Source of the DNA: RGIG6375 sp964472725
Lineage (GTDB): Bacteria; Bacillota; Clostridia; Oscillospirales; Oscillospiraceae
DNA length: 30,880 nt
Direction of reading: 5' to 3'
Assembly: GCA_964472725.1 (NCBI GenBank)
Contig: CAYYLZ010000023.1
Span: 1-30,880, forward strand
Shown: positions 15,677-22,955 of the stretch, piece after piece
How positions within the stretch are numbered: the stretch's first letter is position 1
Layout of the letters: each line of letters begins with the position of its first letter
Notes under the pieces: generated by a model
What the model was told of the DNA's origin: nothing
Seen by the model: only the letters and a program-made list of their open reading frames with translations
Database searches by the model: none
Position numbers and translations under genes: made by a program

Positions 15677-16804
15677 ATGTCTATTCCCGCTTTTGACCCC
15701 AAGGAACTTGAATATATCGAGGTTCCCGGCTTTATGGGTATGCCCATGAAGACCTTCCAGTATCCCCTCAACAAGCGAGAGCATGGTTTCGCCATGTTCT
15801 CCAGAAAGCCCTGGTGGCAGGGTATGCAGGCTATGGACGCTGCTATTTTTGTCCCCAGAATCATTCCCGATGACATCGCTCGCGGCATGATCGTTGAAAA
15901 TTCCCGCTTCGACGCTGACACCGAGGCCGGCGGCCCCGATATGTTCGGCGTAGAATGGGAGTACATTCAGAGCGTCGGCGGCTCCATGGTTCGCCCCGGC
16001 AAGCCCTTCCTCGAGGATATCTCCGAATGGGAAGAGAAGATCGTATGGCCCGACATCGATGCATGGGATTGGGCAGGCTCCGCTGAGCTCAACAACGGCA
16101 CCTACCTCAGAGAGGACGTATTCCCCCAGATCTGGTTCTTCTCCGGTTACTTTGAGAGACTGATCTCCCTCCTCGAGTTCGAAGGCGCAGCTATGGCTCT
16201 CATGGACGAGGATTCTCAGGAGTATGTTCACTCCTTCTTCAACAAGCTGACTGACCTCTACATCCGTATCTTCGACAAGATCAACGAGTACTTCCCCCTG
16301 GTAAAGAGCGTATTCTTCCACGATGACTGGGGTTCTCAGAGAGCTCCCTTCTTCTCCCCCGCTCTTGCTGAAGAGATGATCGTTCCCTACATGAAGAGAC
16401 TCACCGATCACCTCCACACTCTCGGCTTCTTCTGCGAGATCCACTCCTGCGGCTCCAACGAGATGCTGGTTCCCTGCTACATCAACGCAGGTTGGGACGC
16501 ATGGGCTCCCCAGCTGATGAACGACTGCTACTCCATCTATGACAAGTATGGTGATAAGCTCCTCATCGCTACCTTCCCCCAGAACATTCCCGAAGAGATT
16601 ATGGCTCTGCCCACCGATCAGGAAAAGGGCGCAGCTTTCGCAGCTCTGCCCGAAGAGGAGCAGCGCCGCATTGCTCGCGAGTATGTTGACCGTTGCTGCC
16701 AGGCCGGCAAGCCCAGTTTCTACAACTACTATGCTTCTCACTGGCTGACCCCCGCTTTCCGCGAGGAAATGTACAAGCAGTCCAGAATCAACTACAGCAA
16801 GTAA
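15677..16804 (+). CDS. Uroporphyrinogen decarboxylase (URO-D) family protein, MtaA/CmuA-like
   Basis: A 375-aa cytosolic TIM-barrel protein. ATG 15677 follows AAGGAGGA. The C-terminal half contains HDDWGSQ, then FFCEIHSCGSNEM, whose His-x-Cys resembles the zinc site of corrinoid methyltransferases MtaA/CmuA; DRCCQAG further on may offer a third ligand. The family comprises heme-pathway HemE and zinc-dependent methylcobamide:thiol methyltransferases; the HxC site and absence of other heme genes favour the methyltransferase branch, but no corrinoid protein is nearby. Codons are strongly biased to C-ending ones (TTC, CTC, CCC, ATC), and with the consensus promoter and strong terminator this suggests high expression. 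Specific reaction unknown. Confidence 0.82.
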   Translation: MSIPAFDPKELEYIEVPGFMGMPMKTFQYPLNKREHGFAMFSRKPWWQGMQAMDAAIFVPRIIPDDIARGMIVENSRFDADTEAGGPDMFGVEWEYIQSVGGSMVRPGKPFLEDISEWEEKIVWPDIDAWDWAGSAELNNGTYLREDVFPQIWFFSGYFERLISLLEFEGAAMALMDEDSQEYVHSFFNKLTDLYIRIFDKINEYFPLVKSVFFHDDWGSQRAPFFSPALAEEMIVPYMKRLTDHLHTLGFFCEIHSCGSNEMLVPCYINAGWDAWAPQLMNDCYSIYDKYGDKLLIATFPQNIPEEIMALPTDQEKGAAFAALPEEEQRRIAREYVDRCCQAGKPSFYNYYASHWLTPAFREEMYKQSRINYSK

Positions 16805-16822
16805 GTTAATTCAGCTTTCGAA

Positions 16823-16855
16823 AAAACGGCGCCGCATTCATTGCGGCGCCGTTTT
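16823..16855 (+). terminator. Strong terminator after URO-D family gene
   Basis: A 10-bp GC stem (16826-16835 with 16843-16852), extended by A-T pairs, with a seven-base loop and TTTT. It separates this transcript from the TRAP genes. Confidence 0.93.
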
Positions 16856-16942
16856 CAGCCTGCTAAAGGCCTTTTTTTCGCATTTTTTGAAAGTTTGCGT
16901 GAAAAATTATTCATTTTTCGCCAAAAAATTGGTTTTGCCCTC

Positions 16943-16971
16943 TTGATTAAACTAAATTATAAGTGTATAAT
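16943..16971 (+). promoter_or_regulatory. SigA promoter of the TAXI-TRAP operon
   Basis: TTGATT (16943-16948), a 17-bp spacer and perfect TATAAT (16966-16971) lie 48 bp before the receptor gene. An AT-rich dyad GAAAAAT (16901-16907) / ATTTTTC (16913-16919) upstream could bind a regulator. Confidence 0.8.
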
Positions 16972-17019
16972 AAGTGAACCAATTCAAATTTCATTTTGCA
17001 CAAAAGAAGGAGAATCGTT

Positions 17020-17982
17020 ATGAAAAAGCTTATATCCATTCTGCTGGTTCTCGTCCTTGCTCTTGGCCTCGTGGCCTGCGGCAGTGGCAGTTCCGCAACT
17101 AAGATGACTATGGGTACCGGCGGTACCTCCGGCACATACTACGGTTACGGCGGTGTTCTCGGTCAGTACATAAAGAACCATGGCGGCATCGAAGTTACCG
17201 TTGTTTCTACCGACGGCTCCAAGGCTAACATTCAGGGCATTGCTTCCGGTGACTATCAGCTGGGCACTGTCCAGTCCGACGTTATGGCTTATGCCTGGGA
17301 AGGCACCCGTTCCTTCGAGTCCGAAGGAAAGGTCGATTCCTTCCGCGTTGTTGCCGGTCTCTATGCCGAGGCAGTTCAGCTCGTAACCATGGATCCTGAA
17401 ATCAAGAGCGTTGCCGACCTGGCCGGTAAGTCCGTTTCTATCGGCGCTCCCGGTTCCGGCGTTTACTTCAACGCTATCGACGTTCTCACCGCTGCCGGTC
17501 TCACCGAAAGCGATATCAAAGCCCAGTATCAGAGCTTCGCAGACAGTGCTGACGCTCTGAAGGACGGTAAAATCGATGCTGCATTCATCGTTGCCGGCGC
17601 TCCCACCCCCGCTATCACCGAGCTTTGCACCACCAACAACGCTTATCTGGTTCCCATCGACGGCGCTGTTGCTGACGCTTTGATGGCTTCCTGCCCCTTC
17701 TACACCACCTACTCCATCCCCGCAGGCACCTATAACGGCCAGACCGAGGATGTTACCACCGTCACCGTTAAGGCAACCCTCATCGTTTCCGCTTCCGCAA
17801 GCGAGGACAACGTCTACAAGCTGACCAAGGCCATCTTCGACAACATCGACGCTATTACCAAGGAAAACGGTAAGGGCGCTGAGCTCAGCATCGAGAATGC
17901 CACCAGCGGTATGACCGCTCCCTTCCACGCAGGTGCTGCCAAGTACTTCGCAGAAAAGGGTGTAACCGTCGAAACCAAGTAA
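17020..17982 (+). CDS. TRAP transporter solute receptor, TAXI family (lipoprotein)
   Basis: A 320-aa extracytoplasmic ligand-binding lipoprotein that delivers its substrate to the fused permease downstream. ATG 17020 (MKKLIS) follows GAAGGAGA; the upstream in-frame ATG at 16996 precedes the ribosome site. A lipoprotein signal ends in LVAC (Cys20). The mature protein begins with MTMGTGGTSGTYYGYGG, the hallmark of TAXI receptors, followed by VSTDGSKANIQGIASGDYQLG, IGAPGSG and the C-terminal LTKAIFDN and PFHAGAAKYF segments typical of the family. Substrates of characterised TAXI proteins are organic acids and amino acids such as glutamate; here unknown. Lgt, which would lipidate it, is encoded at 21.8-22.8 kb. 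Confidence 0.95.
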   Translation: MKKLISILLVLVLALGLVACGSGSSATKMTMGTGGTSGTYYGYGGVLGQYIKNHGGIEVTVVSTDGSKANIQGIASGDYQLGTVQSDVMAYAWEGTRSFESEGKVDSFRVVAGLYAEAVQLVTMDPEIKSVADLAGKSVSIGAPGSGVYFNAIDVLTAAGLTESDIKAQYQSFADSADALKDGKIDAAFIVAGAPTPAITELCTTNNAYLVPIDGAVADALMASCPFYTTYSIPAGTYNGQTEDVTTVTVKATLIVSASASEDNVYKLTKAIFDNIDAITKENGKGAELSIENATSGMTAPFHAGAAKYFAEKGVTVETK

Positions 17983-18006
17983 TCCACCGCCTGTTTAGGT
18001 AACTCT

Positions 18007-18035
18007 GGCTGCGGCGATTCTTCGCCGCAGCCATT
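18007..18035 (+). promoter_or_regulatory. Intercistronic hairpin between TAXI receptor and permease
   Basis: A perfect 10-bp GC-rich stem (18007-18016 with 18023-18032) with a six-base loop is followed only by ATTTCC, so it is a poor terminator. Such hairpins commonly stabilise the upstream message or attenuate the downstream gene, giving more receptor than permease. Confidence 0.7.
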
Positions 18036-18063
18036 TCCTATAGAAACTCAAGGAGGTACACCC

Positions 18064-20016
18064 ATGGCATTATTCCGCAAAAAGACACCGCAGCCCGCAG
18101 AAGGTCCTATGGATCTTGACGCCGTCATGAAAAAATACGACAGGGAGTCCAACGTCCGTATATGGGAAGGTAAGCCCAAAATCGTCGTCACCTGCATTTT
18201 GGCCACATTTTCCATCTTCTGCATTTATGTAACTCTCTTCGCCAGCTGGCTTGAGGAGCTTCGTCTTACTTCTTTCGTAGCTTTTATCGTCTTCCTCGGC
18301 TATTTGGTCTTCCCTGCCCGTAAGGGTGTTCAGAAGGTAAATCATCTTCCATGGTATGACGTTGTTCTCATGGTTTTGGGAACCGCTTCGTTCCTCTATT
18401 TTACCTTCAACGCTCTCACTATCATTCAGCAGGGCAGCAACTTCCAGTGGTATCAGATCATTATTGGTATTATCGGTATCCTCTCTCTTGCAGAGGTATG
18501 CCGCCGCAGCGTAGGCCTCCCCATTCTTATCGTGGCCGCCTGCTTCCTGATATACGCTCTTATCTGGGGTCTTTCCAACCCCTCCTTCTGGGGTAAGCTG
18601 AACTACTCTGTTCGCTACCTTTTCTACAGCAAGGAAGGTATTCTTTCCACCCCCATCAACGTATGCTCCAAGTTCATCGTTGTATTCATCATCTTCGGCG
18701 CGTTTCTTGAGCGCACCGGCATTGCCGACTTCTTTATTCAGATTGCTAATTCCCTTGTGGGTCGTTTCTCCGGCGGCCCCGCCAAGGTTGCTGTTGTAGC
18801 TTCCGCACTTGAAGGTATGGTTTCCGGCTCCTCCGTTGCAAACACCGTTGGCTCCGGCGCCGTTACCATTCCCCTGATGAAAAAGACCGGCTATAAGCCC
18901 GAATTTGCGGCAGCCGCCGAGGCTTCCGCCTCCACCGGCGGTCAGATAATGCCGCCTATCATGGGCGCCGCGGCATTCCTTATGGCTGACTACGTTCAGC
19001 TGCCCTACAGCACCATCGCCGTCAAGGCTATTCTCCCCGCGGTTCTTTATTTCGCCGGTATTTTCATTTCCGTTCACCTTGAGGCCAAGAAGCAGGGCCT
19101 GCGCGGTCTTACCAAAGAAGAGCTGCCCCGTCTTCTCCCCCTTCTCAAGAAGACCTACCTGCTGCTGCCCCTGATAATGCTCATTTATCTCGTCGGCACC
19201 AGCCAGCGCAGCATTCAGTACGCAGCCGCTCTGTCCATCATCGCCTGCATCATTGTTTCCCTTTTCGACAAAAACACCCGCATCACTCCCAAGCGTCTTC
19301 TCGAGGCTCTTGCGGCAGGTGGTCAGGGCACCATCACCGTTGCCGCAGCTTGCGGTGTAGCAGGCATCATCGCCGGCACCATTACCATGACCGGCCTTGC
19401 CAACATGCTCATCAACGGCATTATCGCCCTTGCAGGTGACACCGTTATCATCGCCCTCTTCCTTACCATGCTCTGCTGCATAGTTCTTGGCATGGGCGTT
19501 CCCACCACCGCAAACTACTGCATCATGGCCGCCACCTGCGCACCCATTCTCATTCGTATGGGCGTTCCCGCTGTTGCAGCTCACTTCTTCGTATTCTACT
19601 TCGGCATCGTCGCCGACCTCACTCCCCCGGTAGCCCTTGCGGCATACGCCGGCGCGGCGATAGCTCAGGCCAACCCCATGAAGACGGCACTAACGGCAAC
19701 AAAGCTGGCAATCGGCGCGTTTATCGTACCTTACATATTCGCACTGAACCCGGCAATGCTGCTCATCGACACCACGGCAGGAGAAGTAATCCTTATCGTT
19801 ATTTCCTCCATCATTGGTATCTTCGGCGTATCGTCCTCTTTGGAGGGTTACCTGCTGACAAATATGCCTTGGTATCAGAGAATTATGGCACTGGCCGGCG
19901 GTCTTCTGCTCATCTATCCCGGTATCGTCACCGACCTTATCGGCCTCGGCCTTGTTGGTATCGTCGTTATCCTTCAGGTAATTAGCAGAAAGCGCAGCCC
20001 CAAAGTTGCTGCGTAA
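18064..20016 (+). CDS. TRAP transporter fused permease (DctQM-type, TAXI system)
   Basis: A 650-aa inner-membrane protein combining the small (four-helix) and large (about 12-helix) TRAP subunits. A short hydrophilic N-terminus (1-45) precedes about 16-18 hydrophobic segments. Large-subunit signatures are visible in FGAFLERTGIADFFI, GMVSGSSVANTVGSGAVTIPLMKKTG, ASTGGQIMPPIMGAAAFLMA and GMGVPTTANYCIMAA, all typical of TAXI-associated fused permeases. Transport is driven by an ion gradient together with the receptor encoded 81 bp upstream. ATG 18064 follows AAGGAGGTACACCC. Ends at a terminator shared with azlD. Confidence 0.95.
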   Translation: MALFRKKTPQPAEGPMDLDAVMKKYDRESNVRIWEGKPKIVVTCILATFSIFCIYVTLFASWLEELRLTSFVAFIVFLGYLVFPARKGVQKVNHLPWYDVVLMVLGTASFLYFTFNALTIIQQGSNFQWYQIIIGIIGILSLAEVCRRSVGLPILIVAACFLIYALIWGLSNPSFWGKLNYSVRYLFYSKEGILSTPINVCSKFIVVFIIFGAFLERTGIADFFIQIANSLVGRFSGGPAKVAVVASALEGMVSGSSVANTVGSGAVTIPLMKKTGYKPEFAAAAEASASTGGQIMPPIMGAAAFLMADYVQLPYSTIAVKAILPAVLYFAGIFISVHLEAKKQGLRGLTKEELPRLLPLLKKTYLLLPLIMLIYLVGTSQRSIQYAAALSIIACIIVSLFDKNTRITPKRLLEALAAGGQGTITVAAACGVAGIIAGTITMTGLANMLINGIIALAGDTVIIALFLTMLCCIVLGMGVPTTANYCIMAATCAPILIRMGVPAVAAHFFVFYFGIVADLTPPVALAAYAGAAIAQANPMKTALTATKLAIGAFIVPYIFALNPAMLLIDTTAGEVILIVISSIIGIFGVSSSLEGYLLTNMPWYQRIMALAGGLLLIYPGIVTDLIGLGLVGIVVILQVISRKRSPKVAA

Positions 20017-20034
20017 AATAAATCAAGCACATAC

Positions 20035-20068
20035 AAAAAACCTGCGCGAGCTTTCACGCAGGTTTTTT
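20035..20068 (+). terminator. Bidirectional terminator between TRAP permease and azlD
   Basis: A 12-bp stem made of AAAAAACCTGCG (20035-20046) and CGCAGGTTTTTT (20057-20068) with a ten-base loop. It works as an A-stem-T terminator in both directions and ends the converging TRAP and azlCD transcripts. Confidence 0.9.
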
Positions 20069-20072
20069 ATTG

Positions 20073-20387
20073 TTATATAAGATTGATTATAAGCTGTGAC
20101 ACCAATGCCGCTCCGCAGGCTCCGAGAGCCACCTTGAAAAGATTGCCGTCTATCCAAGCGATTATCATCGCCGCAGCGAAGCCTATAGTAGAGCTTATCA
20201 CGTTGCCCGTAGCGCTGAGTATTGCCGGAAACGTCATTACGGACAAGGTAACGTAGGGCATATAGTGGAGGAAAGAACGGACAAATCGGTTCTTTATCTC
20301 CTTGCGGAATATCGTCAAGGGCAGCAGGCGGATAAGGTAGGTAACGCCCGCCATAACAAGTATGTAGATATATACGTTATTTTTCAT
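20073..20387 (-). CDS. azlD: AzlD-type branched-chain amino acid transport subunit
   Basis: A 104-aa membrane protein with about four hydrophobic segments. The start YIYILVMAGVTYLIRLLPLTIF and SFLHYMPYVTLSVMTFPAIL are typical of AzlD. It pairs with AzlC to form an exporter of branched-chain amino acids and analogues (as B. subtilis azlCD and C. glutamicum brnFE). It overlaps the end of azlC by four bases (ATGA), so it is translationally coupled. Confidence 0.9.
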   Translation of the reverse strand: MKNNVYIYILVMAGVTYLIRLLPLTIFRKEIKNRFVRSFLHYMPYVTLSVMTFPAILSATGNVISSTIGFAAAMIIAWIDGNLFKVALGACGAALVSQLIINLI

Positions 20388-21139
20388 TTGGCAGCCTCCT
20401 CACTCTCGTCCTCTTCCTTGACGGGGAAAAGAATGGCCGCCGCTGCGGAAATTATAACCGTGAGTATGATTATCTTGAAGCCGGAGGAGATGTCCTTTAT
20501 CACAGGGATAAGGGAAAAAGCTCCGCTGAGAAGCATGGACACCACCACTATACCCGCGATTACCTTATCCTTGCGGGCGGAGGGCACGACCACAGAAATG
20601 AACATACCGTAAAGAGCTATGCTCATTGCTCCGGTAACGACGGCGGGAAGTATTCCGCCTGCCGCCGCGCCTATAAACGTACCAAACACCCACCCCGGCG
20701 AGGCCACTATCATCATACCGTAGGTAAAAAACGGGTTCAGCTTACCCGGTCTTGAAACCGAGATGGCAAATATTTCATCGGTAATATCGAAGGCCAGCAA
20801 AAAGCGGTGGAAAAACCGCATGCTGCTTGACAGTTTCTGCGACAACGAGCAGGACATGAGCAGGTAGCGGAGATTTACTATTATCTCCGTAAGTGCCATC
20901 TCCCAATAGCCTGCGCCGGCCGCGATTATACCCAGCGCGGCAAATTCACCTGCCGAGGCGTGTATTGAAAGGGACATAAGCGCCGCCTGTATGGAGCTCA
21001 GTCCGGTCTGCTTGGCTGCTATACCAAGGGTAAAGGATACGAAAAAGTAGCCCAGTCCCACGGGTATGCCGTGGTGTATGCCGCTTTTAAACTCCTGTAA
21101 ATTCACTTTTCTTCCGGCAGTCTTTGCCGTTTTCTCCAT
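20384..21139 (-). CDS. azlC: AzlC-type branched-chain amino acid exporter subunit
   Basis: The large subunit of the AzlCD/BrnFE exporter, with about seven to eight hydrophobic segments. The sequence FKSGIHHGIPVGLGYFFVSFTLG, then SIHASAGEFAALGI and LTEIIVNLRYLLMSCSLSQKL, is characteristic of the family. Start is uncertain: ATG 21137-21139 has GGAAGA five bases upstream, giving 251 aa; ATG at 21149-21151 or TTG at 21164-21166 are alternatives. A hairpin (21179-21198) separates it from the upstream acidic protein gene, and no clear promoter of its own was seen. Confidence 0.9.
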   Translation of the reverse strand: MEKTAKTAGRKVNLQEFKSGIHHGIPVGLGYFFVSFTLGIAAKQTGLSSIQAALMSLSIHASAGEFAALGIIAAGAGYWEMALTEIIVNLRYLLMSCSLSQKLSSSMRFFHRFLLAFDITDEIFAISVSRPGKLNPFFTYGMMIVASPGWVFGTFIGAAAGGILPAVVTGAMSIALYGMFISVVVPSARKDKVIAGIVVVSMLLSGAFSLIPVIKDISSGFKIIILTVIISAAAAILFPVKEEDESEEAAK

Positions 21140-21178
21140 TTGTTCTTCCATTTTACACATTCCCAATCATCAAAGGAA

Positions 21179-21198
21179 GGGACTGCGGACGCAGTCCC
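21179..21198 (-). terminator. Hairpin between acidic-protein gene and azlC
   Basis: A perfect 8-bp stem GGGACTGC/GCAGTCCC (21179-21186 with 21191-21198) with a four-base loop, followed on the minus strand by TTCCTTT. It is probably a partial terminator of the upstream gene. Confidence 0.5.
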
Positions 21199-21213
21199 CC
21201 TCTTATTTTTCAA

Positions 21214-21735
21214 TTATTCCTCTGCGGGCTTTTCTTCTTCGCAGCCACAGCAGCACTCAGTTTCTTCTGCCGCGGTTTCTTCCGTGTTTTCTTCTGCGGG
21301 TTCATCAATGGGTGCTTCTACTGCAGCTTCCTCGATTTCATAGACTTCGACTACGATATCATCATCGTCCACTACCTCGTACTCGCTGAAATCTTCATCG
21401 GGATTTTCTGCCTTGATAACCTCGATCTCGGCCTGCTTATCGGCAATGATAGCCATAGCTGCGTCAATTTTGGCGCAGGCTTCCTTCATGGGCTCATGGG
21501 GATCCACCTGGAAATACTCATAGTAAATTTTGCCTATCTCCTGATAAGCCTTTCTTATATCGTCCTTCTGAGCGAGGATCTCAGCGTTGAGCTTTCCTAT
21601 CTTCGCAAGCTCCTTGGCCTTTTCAGCAGCGTCCTTAGTCTTTTCTGCAGCTACCTTTGCAAAGCCGGCAGCTTTCTCAGCCAGCATCTCTGCGGCCTCG
21701 CTGAAGCTTTTCTTGAAATTATCAAATTTTGCCAT
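21214..21735 (-). CDS. Uncharacterised acidic coiled-coil protein with Cys-rich tail
   Basis: A 173-aa soluble protein whose function I do not recognise. Residues about 5-45 form an Ala/Lys/Glu-rich amphipathic helix (AEKAAGFAKVAAEKTKDAAEKAKEL), similar in texture to phasins or LEA-like repeats. Then comes a conserved-looking helical segment KDDIRKAYQEIGKIYYEYF (about 57-75) and a second helix to about 108. The last 60 residues are acidic and end in ECCCGCEEEKPAEE, with four cysteines that could bind metal or form disulfides. No signal peptide or membrane segment. It starts 15 bp after lgt with AGGAGA upstream, so it is co-transcribed with it; the link to lipoprotein maturation is only positional. 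Confidence 0.8.
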   Translation of the reverse strand: MAKFDNFKKSFSEAAEMLAEKAAGFAKVAAEKTKDAAEKAKELAKIGKLNAEILAQKDDIRKAYQEIGKIYYEYFQVDPHEPMKEACAKIDAAMAIIADKQAEIEVIKAENPDEDFSEYEVVDDDDIVVEVYEIEEAAVEAPIDEPAEENTEETAAEETECCCGCEEEKPAEE

Positions 21736-21750
21736 AAGTATTCTCCTCTC

Positions 21751-22800
21751 TTATATTTCGTCGTCCAAAGATGCATCTTCGGATATATTGACTTCCACAG
21801 GCTCGACAACGGGAATCTCCGAGCCATCGTCATCGTTTTCGTCAAGGGTACTTCCCTTCTTAAGCAGTTCAAGAGCAGACGCAAAGTCATCGTCATAAAC
21901 TTCTTCATCGCTTTCACTCTCGAATGCCGCGGCGGCAGCTTCAACTGCTGCGGCTTCCATGGCATCCTTTTTATCGCGGTTGACCCACATATCCTCGGGT
22001 TCGGGATTGCGAGACAGACGCACGAAGAGCACGGCGCCCAAGCCAAAGATAACGCAGAGCAGCGCTACCAGCTGTGATACGCGCAGATTGCTGCCGAAAA
22101 GATACAGGCTGTCGGTACGCAGGCTCTCGATCATTGCTCTGCCGAGACCGTACCAGGCTAAGTACAGCAGGAACACCTCGCCGTCAAATTTACGCTTCTT
22201 TGAGTAGAAGTGAAGAATGACGAAACCGATAATGTTCCAAAGGCTTTCATAAAGGAAGCAGGGGTGATAATAGAAGGTGCCGTACTGGTTGGTAAGACCC
22301 ATACGCCATGCCACAGTGGTCTTTACGCCGTAGGCTTCGCGGTTGATGAAGTTGCCCCAACGGCCAATCGCCTGACCTATAAGCAGTCCCAGACCACCTA
22401 CATCGGCAATAGCGCCCGCCTTAACTTTTTTCCACTTCGAGAATATGAGCAGACCCACAACGGCGCCGATAACACCGCCGTAAATGGCAAGTCCGCCCTG
22501 CCAGATCTTGAATACGTCAACAAAGTTATCCTTATATTCTTCCCAACTGAATATTACATAGTATGCTCTTGCGCCGATAATGGCCAAGGGCACGGCGCAG
22601 ATGAGCATATCAATAATATTGTCCTCGGTAAGTCCAAACTGCTTGGAGCGCTTAATTGCGTAAATTACCGCCACCAAGAAGCCAATGGCAATAATAATGC
22701 CGTACCAATGCACGCGGAAATTGCCTATCTCCAAATAAGATTTTATATCAATCTTGAAGCCTTCTCCCAACATGGGAAAGCTGATAGTCGCGTTTTGCAA
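21751..22800 (-). CDS. lgt: Prolipoprotein diacylglyceryl transferase
   Basis: An integral membrane enzyme that transfers diacylglycerol from phosphatidylglycerol to the lipobox cysteine of prolipoproteins, the first step of lipoprotein maturation. Start is taken as TTG 22798-22800, since ISFPMLGEGF just after it matches the usual Lgt N-terminus and AAAGGA lies ten bases upstream; this gives 349 aa. About seven transmembrane segments are visible, with the signature GRWGNFINREAYG and the early HWYGIII motif. The final 75 or so residues form an unusual acidic cytoplasmic extension (FESESDEEVYDDDFA... ending EDASLDDEI), absent from standard Lgt of about 270-290 aa. Confidence 0.94.
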   Translation of the reverse strand: MQNATISFPMLGEGFKIDIKSYLEIGNFRVHWYGIIIAIGFLVAVIYAIKRSKQFGLTEDNIIDMLICAVPLAIIGARAYYVIFSWEEYKDNFVDVFKIWQGGLAIYGGVIGAVVGLLIFSKWKKVKAGAIADVGGLGLLIGQAIGRWGNFINREAYGVKTTVAWRMGLTNQYGTFYYHPCFLYESLWNIIGFVILHFYSKKRKFDGEVFLLYLAWYGLGRAMIESLRTDSLYLFGSNLRVSQLVALLCVIFGLGAVLFVRLSRNPEPEDMWVNRDKKDAMEAAAVEAAAAAFESESDEEVYDDDFASALELLKKGSTLDENDDDGSEIPVVEPVEVNISEDASLDDEI

Positions 22801-22814
22801 CTCAGTCACATCCT

Positions 22815-22881
22815 TTATGTTAATCCTCCATGCAGCACGGCTGCACAAATAGTCATCAAAATTCCTCACGCATGGAGGATT
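22815..22881 (-). promoter_or_regulatory. lgt leader: 12-bp inverted repeat with possible 13-codon leader ORF
   Basis: AATCCTCCATGC (22822-22833) and GCATGGAGGATT (22870-22881) are perfect inverted repeats with a 36-base loop. Nested within it on the minus strand is a competing TGCAGC-CGT-GCTGCA hairpin (22831-22845). A 13-codon ORF (22815-22856, MTICAAVLHGGLT) has GAGGAA upstream and ends just before the lgt ribosome site. Coding status is unproven. Confidence 0.4.
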
Positions 22882-22937
22882 TTGCCATCATCGCCGGTTG
22901 TCCAAAGGGCGAGGCGATGGGCTGTTTAAATCATATT

Positions 22938-22955
22938 AGTGTGATTTTTCACACT
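22938..22955 (-). terminator. Short hairpin at end of ymfH-like gene
   Basis: AGTGTGA/TCACACT (22938-22944 with 22949-22955) with a four-base loop overlaps the stop codon; the following minus-strand sequence AATATGATTT is only moderately T-rich. A weak terminator at best. Confidence 0.4.

Noticed and set aside
18070..19584. A 504-codon minus-strand frame opposite the TRAP permease
   Set aside because: Composition is Gly/Asn/Asp-rich as expected for the complement of a hydrophobic membrane protein; no ribosome site.
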